Shown in pieces: positions 6,338-8,545 of a stretch of DNA of 8,545 nt. The notes beneath the pieces were generated by a model. The model saw nothing but the letters and a program-made list of their open reading frames with translations, was not told where the DNA came from and ran no database searches. The stretch is from the NCBI GenBank assembly GCA_016789485.1, contig JAEURE010000096.1:1-8545 (forward strand). Reading direction: 5' to 3'. Source of the DNA: Anaerolineales bacterium (GTDB taxonomy: Bacteria; Chloroflexota; Anaerolineae; Anaerolineales; Villigracilaceae). Position numbers and translations under genes: made by a program. The stretch's first letter is position 1; every line of letters begins with the position of its first letter.

Positions 6338-7078
6338 CTAAATCCGCCAAACTGCTTTCACCAACTCCGGCAAAATCTCGCCTGATTTTCCATGAAAGGC
6401 AAAATCCACTTTGGGTGTAAGCGGCGTCGGCTCGGCGTTAATCTCCACCACCACTGAGCCATTATTTCGCGCGGCATGAGCCAATGCGGCGGCAGGCTGT
6501 ACAACGCCGGACGTGCCGATTGAAAAGAAGACTTGCGACTGACGCGCTGCCACAACCGCAGATTCCAATTCCGCACGCGGAAGCGCCTCGCCAAACCAGA
6601 CCACATCCGGGCGCAACAACCCATTGCATTTTCCACACCTCGGCACGGATTCAGTATCATCGCCCCATACTTCTGTAAACGTCCCACAGTCCGCGCAACG
6701 CACGCGCAGGATATTGCCATGCAACTCAAGCACATTCCTGCTCCCTGCAAAACGGTGCAGCCCATCCACATTTTGAGTGATGAGCGTGAATGACGGGGTT
6801 TTGTTCTCCATTTCAACCAGGGCATAATGCCCCGGGTTGGGGCGCACGCCTTTAATGGCCTCACGCCGCCATGCATACCAGTCCCACACAAGTTTGGGAT
6901 CGCGAGCAAAGGCTTCAGGCGAGGCTAGATCTTCCGGCTTGTATTGCGCCCAAAGCCCGGATTGGGCATCTCGAAAGGTGCGGAGTCCGCTCTCTTGGGA
7001 AGCACCAGCTCCGGTTAAGGCGGAGATGCGGTCTGCCTTTTCCAGAAATCGAATCAACTCGGCAGGGAATTCCATCAT
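6338..7078 (-). CDS. cobB: Class III sirtuin, NAD-dependent protein deacylase (CobB/SIRT5-like)
   Basis: This 246-residue cytoplasmic enzyme removes acyl groups from protein lysines using NAD, releasing nicotinamide and O-acyl-ADP-ribose. Motifs: NAD-binding LTGAGAS..SGLRTFRD (21-37), TQNVDGLH (101-108), catalytic His120 in ELHGN, zinc cysteines C128, C131, C148 and C151, RPDVVWFGE (156-164), GTSGVVQPAA (188-197) and EINAEPTPL (212-220). TFR in place of the usual PxFR, and Tyr68 with Arg71 (YAWR), match the class III pair that binds succinyl or malonyl groups (Tyr92/Arg95 in E. coli CobB). Desuccinylase or demalonylase activity is therefore inferred besides deacetylation. All key residues are present and the length is normal. 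ATG 7078 overlaps the upstream lipoprotein stop (ATGA), which supports this start; the adjacent second ATG (7075) is an alternative. It is the last gene of a three-gene operon. Confidence 0.94.
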   Translation of the reverse strand: MMEFPAELIRFLEKADRISALTGAGASQESGLRTFRDAQSGLWAQYKPEDLASPEAFARDPKLVWDWYAWRREAIKGVRPNPGHYALVEMENKTPSFTLITQNVDGLHRFAGSRNVLELHGNILRVRCADCGTFTEVWGDDTESVPRCGKCNGLLRPDVVWFGEALPRAELESAVVAARQSQVFFSIGTSGVVQPAAALAHAARNNGSVVVEINAEPTPLTPKVDFAFHGKSGEILPELVKAVWRI

Positions 7079-7767
7079 GGAGTGATCGTCCCCAATGTGG
7101 GCGTAGGCGTAGCTGTGCAGGGGAGCATCTTCAATCTTTCCTTGAAGACGGGCGTCCCCCCAATCTTGGTTCCATCGGAGGTGGTCGCCACGAATTGATA
7201 ATCAATCCAGGCAGTCATGTAAAAAGCGTCGTTCTTAATTTCGTCCGAATATAGATCGCGAATGTAGGTACCTGCGCCAATTGTATCCATTTTAAAACTG
7301 ACCCATTCACTGGGTGTGCCAGAGTTTATGCCGCGAAAGCGAACAAAAAGCAAAACATGGGCTACTCGATTCTGATCCAGCACTTGTGCGGTAAATTTCA
7401 CAGCGGAAGGATCGCATTTCCTGCCTTTGTAAAATTCATTAACAGAAGTTCTAACTGAAATAAATCCTTCCATTTGAACAGTGGCGGTCGCGGTGTTTGG
7501 AGTGACGAACACGATTGGAGGGGTGGCACTGACATCTAGCGTGGCGGTATCTTCTGGTGTGGGTGTTGGGGATTTCAAACCAACCAAAGTAGGCGTTGAC
7601 GTAAATGTAAGCGTGGGCGTAACAGGCGTAGCCGTTGGAACGGGAGTGTATGTCTTTGTGGAAGTAAACGCCGGGGTAGGCGTTACGGCTGAACCGAGGG
7701 TTAAGCCACCTAAAGAACAGGAAAGGGAAAAAACGGCACACAGGAAAAACAGGTATATCTTTTTCAT
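7075..7767 (-). CDS. Secreted Thr/Pro-linker lipoprotein, paralogue of its upstream neighbour
   Basis: This is a predicted surface protein of 230 residues with no known activity. It has a short basic start (MKK), a hydrophobic signal and Cys17 in FSLSC; Ser at -3 makes the lipobox atypical, so lipidation is likely but not certain. Residues 29-97 form a low-complexity Thr/Pro linker that would hold the domain away from the membrane. Residues 102-217 form a mainly beta domain with W155, GT (166-167), W187, QFVAT (191-195) and two cysteines (C118, C217) that could form a disulfide. The pattern resembles bacterial Ig-like folds. A short TPTPTLGT tail follows. Start 7767 is chosen because a perfect GGAGG lies 7 bases upstream and the ATG overlaps the previous stop (ATGA). 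A longer reading from 7797 would add ten residues before the signal peptide. The C-terminal domain matches that of the upstream gene, showing tandem duplication. Confidence 0.8.
   Translation of the reverse strand: MKKIYLFFLCAVFSLSCSLGGLTLGSAVTPTPAFTSTKTYTPVPTATPVTPTLTFTSTPTLVGLKSPTPTPEDTATLDVSATPPIVFVTPNTATATVQMEGFISVRTSVNEFYKGRKCDPSAVKFTAQVLDQNRVAHVLLFVRFRGINSGTPSEWVSFKMDTIGAGTYIRDLYSDEIKNDAFYMTAWIDYQFVATTSDGTKIGGTPVFKERLKMLPCTATPTPTLGTITP
7477..7683 (-). repeat. Low-complexity Thr/Pro linker of the downstream lipoprotein
   Basis: Residues 29-97 are dominated by Thr, Pro, Ala, Ser and Val in imperfect TPT, TST and TPTP steps. At DNA level this gives a degenerate repeat that reads like GTAGGCGT or GTGGGCGT on the + strand. 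Such tracts are common spacers in secreted proteins of Anaerolineae and are prone to length change. Confidence 0.7.
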
Positions 7768-8480
7768 GGTGCCACCTCCAGTGTGGGGATGGGGCATCCT
7801 TTTAATGGCTCATAGCACATGCAAGGCTCAAGTGTTGTAACTTCAGGAAAGATCTTGGTGCGTCCCACTTCCTCACCTTTAATATTGGTCGCAACCAACT
7901 GCATCCTAACCCATGACTTTTTATAGTGATTGTGACCTTGAATTTCAGTAGCTTGCAACGTGTACGAAAAGGTACCGTTGTTATAATTGAACATCACATC
8001 ACCGGACGTCCAGGGAGTGTAATCCTCTTTATCAAATGACTTTACCTGCAAAAAGATCACTACGCTAATAACCTCTTCAGGGTCCACCACTTTTGCAACG
8101 ACCACTGATTTATTGGGTGTGCATTCTCCCCAAAAAATTCTTGTATCTGAAACGGACACTGAAAGAAAACCCGGACCCGGGCGCACTGGCGTTGGCGGTA
8201 TGACGGGTGTAGCAGTGTATTCACCGATAAAGATCGGGATGGGAGCGAATGTGGAAGTTGGCACATTTGGATCCCATGTGGGAATACGGACGATGGTCGG
8301 GGACACCGTTATCGTCGGCGTGATGGACGGCGTCCATGTTGGCAAAGGAGTGTAGGTCATAAACACAGTGGCAGTTGGAGTCTTCGTTTGTGTAGGCGGA
8401 ATAAACAACGATGAAACATCATTCATCGAGCACGCCTGTACCATGATTGCCAGCATCAACACCGAAATTAACTTGCGCAT
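7764..8480 (-). CDS. Secreted Thr/Pro-linker lipoprotein, first gene of operon
   Basis: This is a predicted surface lipoprotein of 238 residues with no known activity. The signal peptide MRKLISVLMLAIMVQAC ends in a plausible lipobox (VQAC) with Cys17 as the lipidated residue. Residues 28-103 form a Thr/Pro-rich spacer. Residues 105-220 form a beta-rich domain with C120, W157, GT (169-170), W190, QLVAT (194-198) and C220, the same landmarks at nearly the same spacing as in the next gene. The C120-C220 and C118-C217 distances are 100 and 99 residues. Extra cysteines C222 and C229 in the tail are unique to this copy. The start at 8480 has AGAGG with a 6-base spacer (8487-8491). Its stop overlaps the next start by four bases (ATGA, 7767-7764). 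A -10-like TATTAT lies at 8499-8504 on the - strand, without a clear -35 box. Confidence 0.8.
   Translation of the reverse strand: MRKLISVLMLAIMVQACSMNDVSSLFIPPTQTKTPTATVFMTYTPLPTWTPSITPTITVSPTIVRIPTWDPNVPTSTFAPIPIFIGEYTATPVIPPTPVRPGPGFLSVSVSDTRIFWGECTPNKSVVVAKVVDPEEVISVVIFLQVKSFDKEDYTPWTSGDVMFNYNNGTFSYTLQATEIQGHNHYKKSWVRMQLVATNIKGEEVGRTKIFPEVTTLEPCMCYEPLKGCPIPTLEVAP
7775..7779 (-). promoter_or_regulatory. Strong ribosome binding site deciding the lipoprotein start
   Basis: The - strand reads GGAGG 7 bases before ATG 7767. It lies inside the last codons of the upstream gene. It selects MKKIYLFF over the longer in-frame reading from 7797. Confidence 0.85.
8172..8399 (-). repeat. Low-complexity Thr/Pro linker of the upstream lipoprotein
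   Basis: Residues 28-103 are rich in Thr, Pro, Ile and Val (TYTPLPTWTPSITPT and similar). The tract is longer and less regular than that of the paralogue and contains Trp every 18-20 residues (W49, W69). It would act as an extended spacer between lipid anchor and beta domain. Confidence 0.65.
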
Positions 8481-8486
8481 ATCAGA

Positions 8487-8491
8487 CCTCT
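8487..8491 (-). promoter_or_regulatory. Ribosome binding site of the first lipoprotein gene
   Basis: The - strand reads AAGAGG, ending 6 bases before ATG 8480, which supports that start. The remaining 54 bases to the window edge hold the -10-like TATTAT (8499-8504) and nothing else recognisable. Confidence 0.65.
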
Positions 8492-8545
8492 TAAAGCTAT
8501 AATACTATGAAATTCCATTCCCTTGATTTTACAACATGTCTGTCA

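Noticed and set aside
6358..6909. A 183-codon - strand frame inside the sirtuin gene
   Set aside because: It is an alternate frame of a gene whose motifs are complete in the main frame.
7768..7797. A start at 7797 giving the second lipoprotein ten extra residues (MPHPHTGGGT)
   Set aside because: The extension would precede the signal peptide and is encoded by the sequence holding the GGAGG site; the ATGA overlap and that site favour 7767.
7481..7840. A + strand frame encoding a Gly/Val-rich repetitive protein (GVDVNVSVGVTGVAVG)
   Set aside because: It is the antisense reading of the Thr/Pro linker codons of the lipoprotein gene; it has no supported start and ends inside the neighbouring gene.
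8113..8355. A second + strand Gly/Val-rich frame
   Set aside because: This is the same artefact, opposite the Thr/Pro linker of the upstream lipoprotein gene.
7477..8399. Tandem-repeat-like GTAGGCGT/GTGGGCGT sequence suggesting a CRISPR or satellite array
   Set aside because: There are no constant repeats or unique spacers; the pattern comes from Thr/Pro codons in two coding linkers.

Overview
The window looks like a chromosomal segment of a Chloroflexota bacterium, most likely Anaerolineae. This is inferred from three things. There are secreted proteins with long Thr/Pro-rich linkers right behind the signal peptide, the GH13 enzyme has the sequence style usual in that phylum, and a giant polytopic protein is mostly membrane helices. 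No rRNA or other taxonomic marker is present. Base composition looks balanced and uniform, and there is no sign of a phage, transposon or CRISPR array.

Left part (1-2255, + strand): the C-terminal part of a carbohydrate ABC-transporter permease of the MalG type runs in from the left edge and stops at 532. A 221-base intergenic region follows. It holds repeated ACAATCC motifs, an AT-rich inverted repeat and a perfect 14-bp hairpin. Next comes a cytoplasmic GH13 alpha-glucanase (754-2220) that ends at an intrinsic terminator (2228-2255). Together they suggest import of malto-oligosaccharides followed by intracellular hydrolysis.

Middle (2280-6326, + strand): a good sigma70-like promoter drives one 1331-codon gene. 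Its product has an N-terminal membrane part, two HEAT-like helical segments, a short DUF2157-like motif, a disordered linker and about 34 membrane helices. Residues 560-1289 can be read as seven tandem four-helix modules of about 100 residues. A strong Shine-Dalgarno sequence and ATG sit inside the frame at 3059-3071, exactly between the two HEAT-like copies. Its function is unknown.

Right part (6338-8480, - strand): this convergent three-gene operon reads from right to left. It encodes two paralogous Thr/Pro-linker lipoproteins and a complete class III (CobB/SIRT5-like) sirtuin deacylase. Both junctions are 4-base ATGA overlaps, so the three genes are probably translationally coupled. The two transcription units face each other across only 11 bases, with no visible terminator.

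The most unusual items are the modular giant membrane protein with its internal start, and the coupling of two surface lipoproteins to a cytoplasmic NAD-dependent deacylase.
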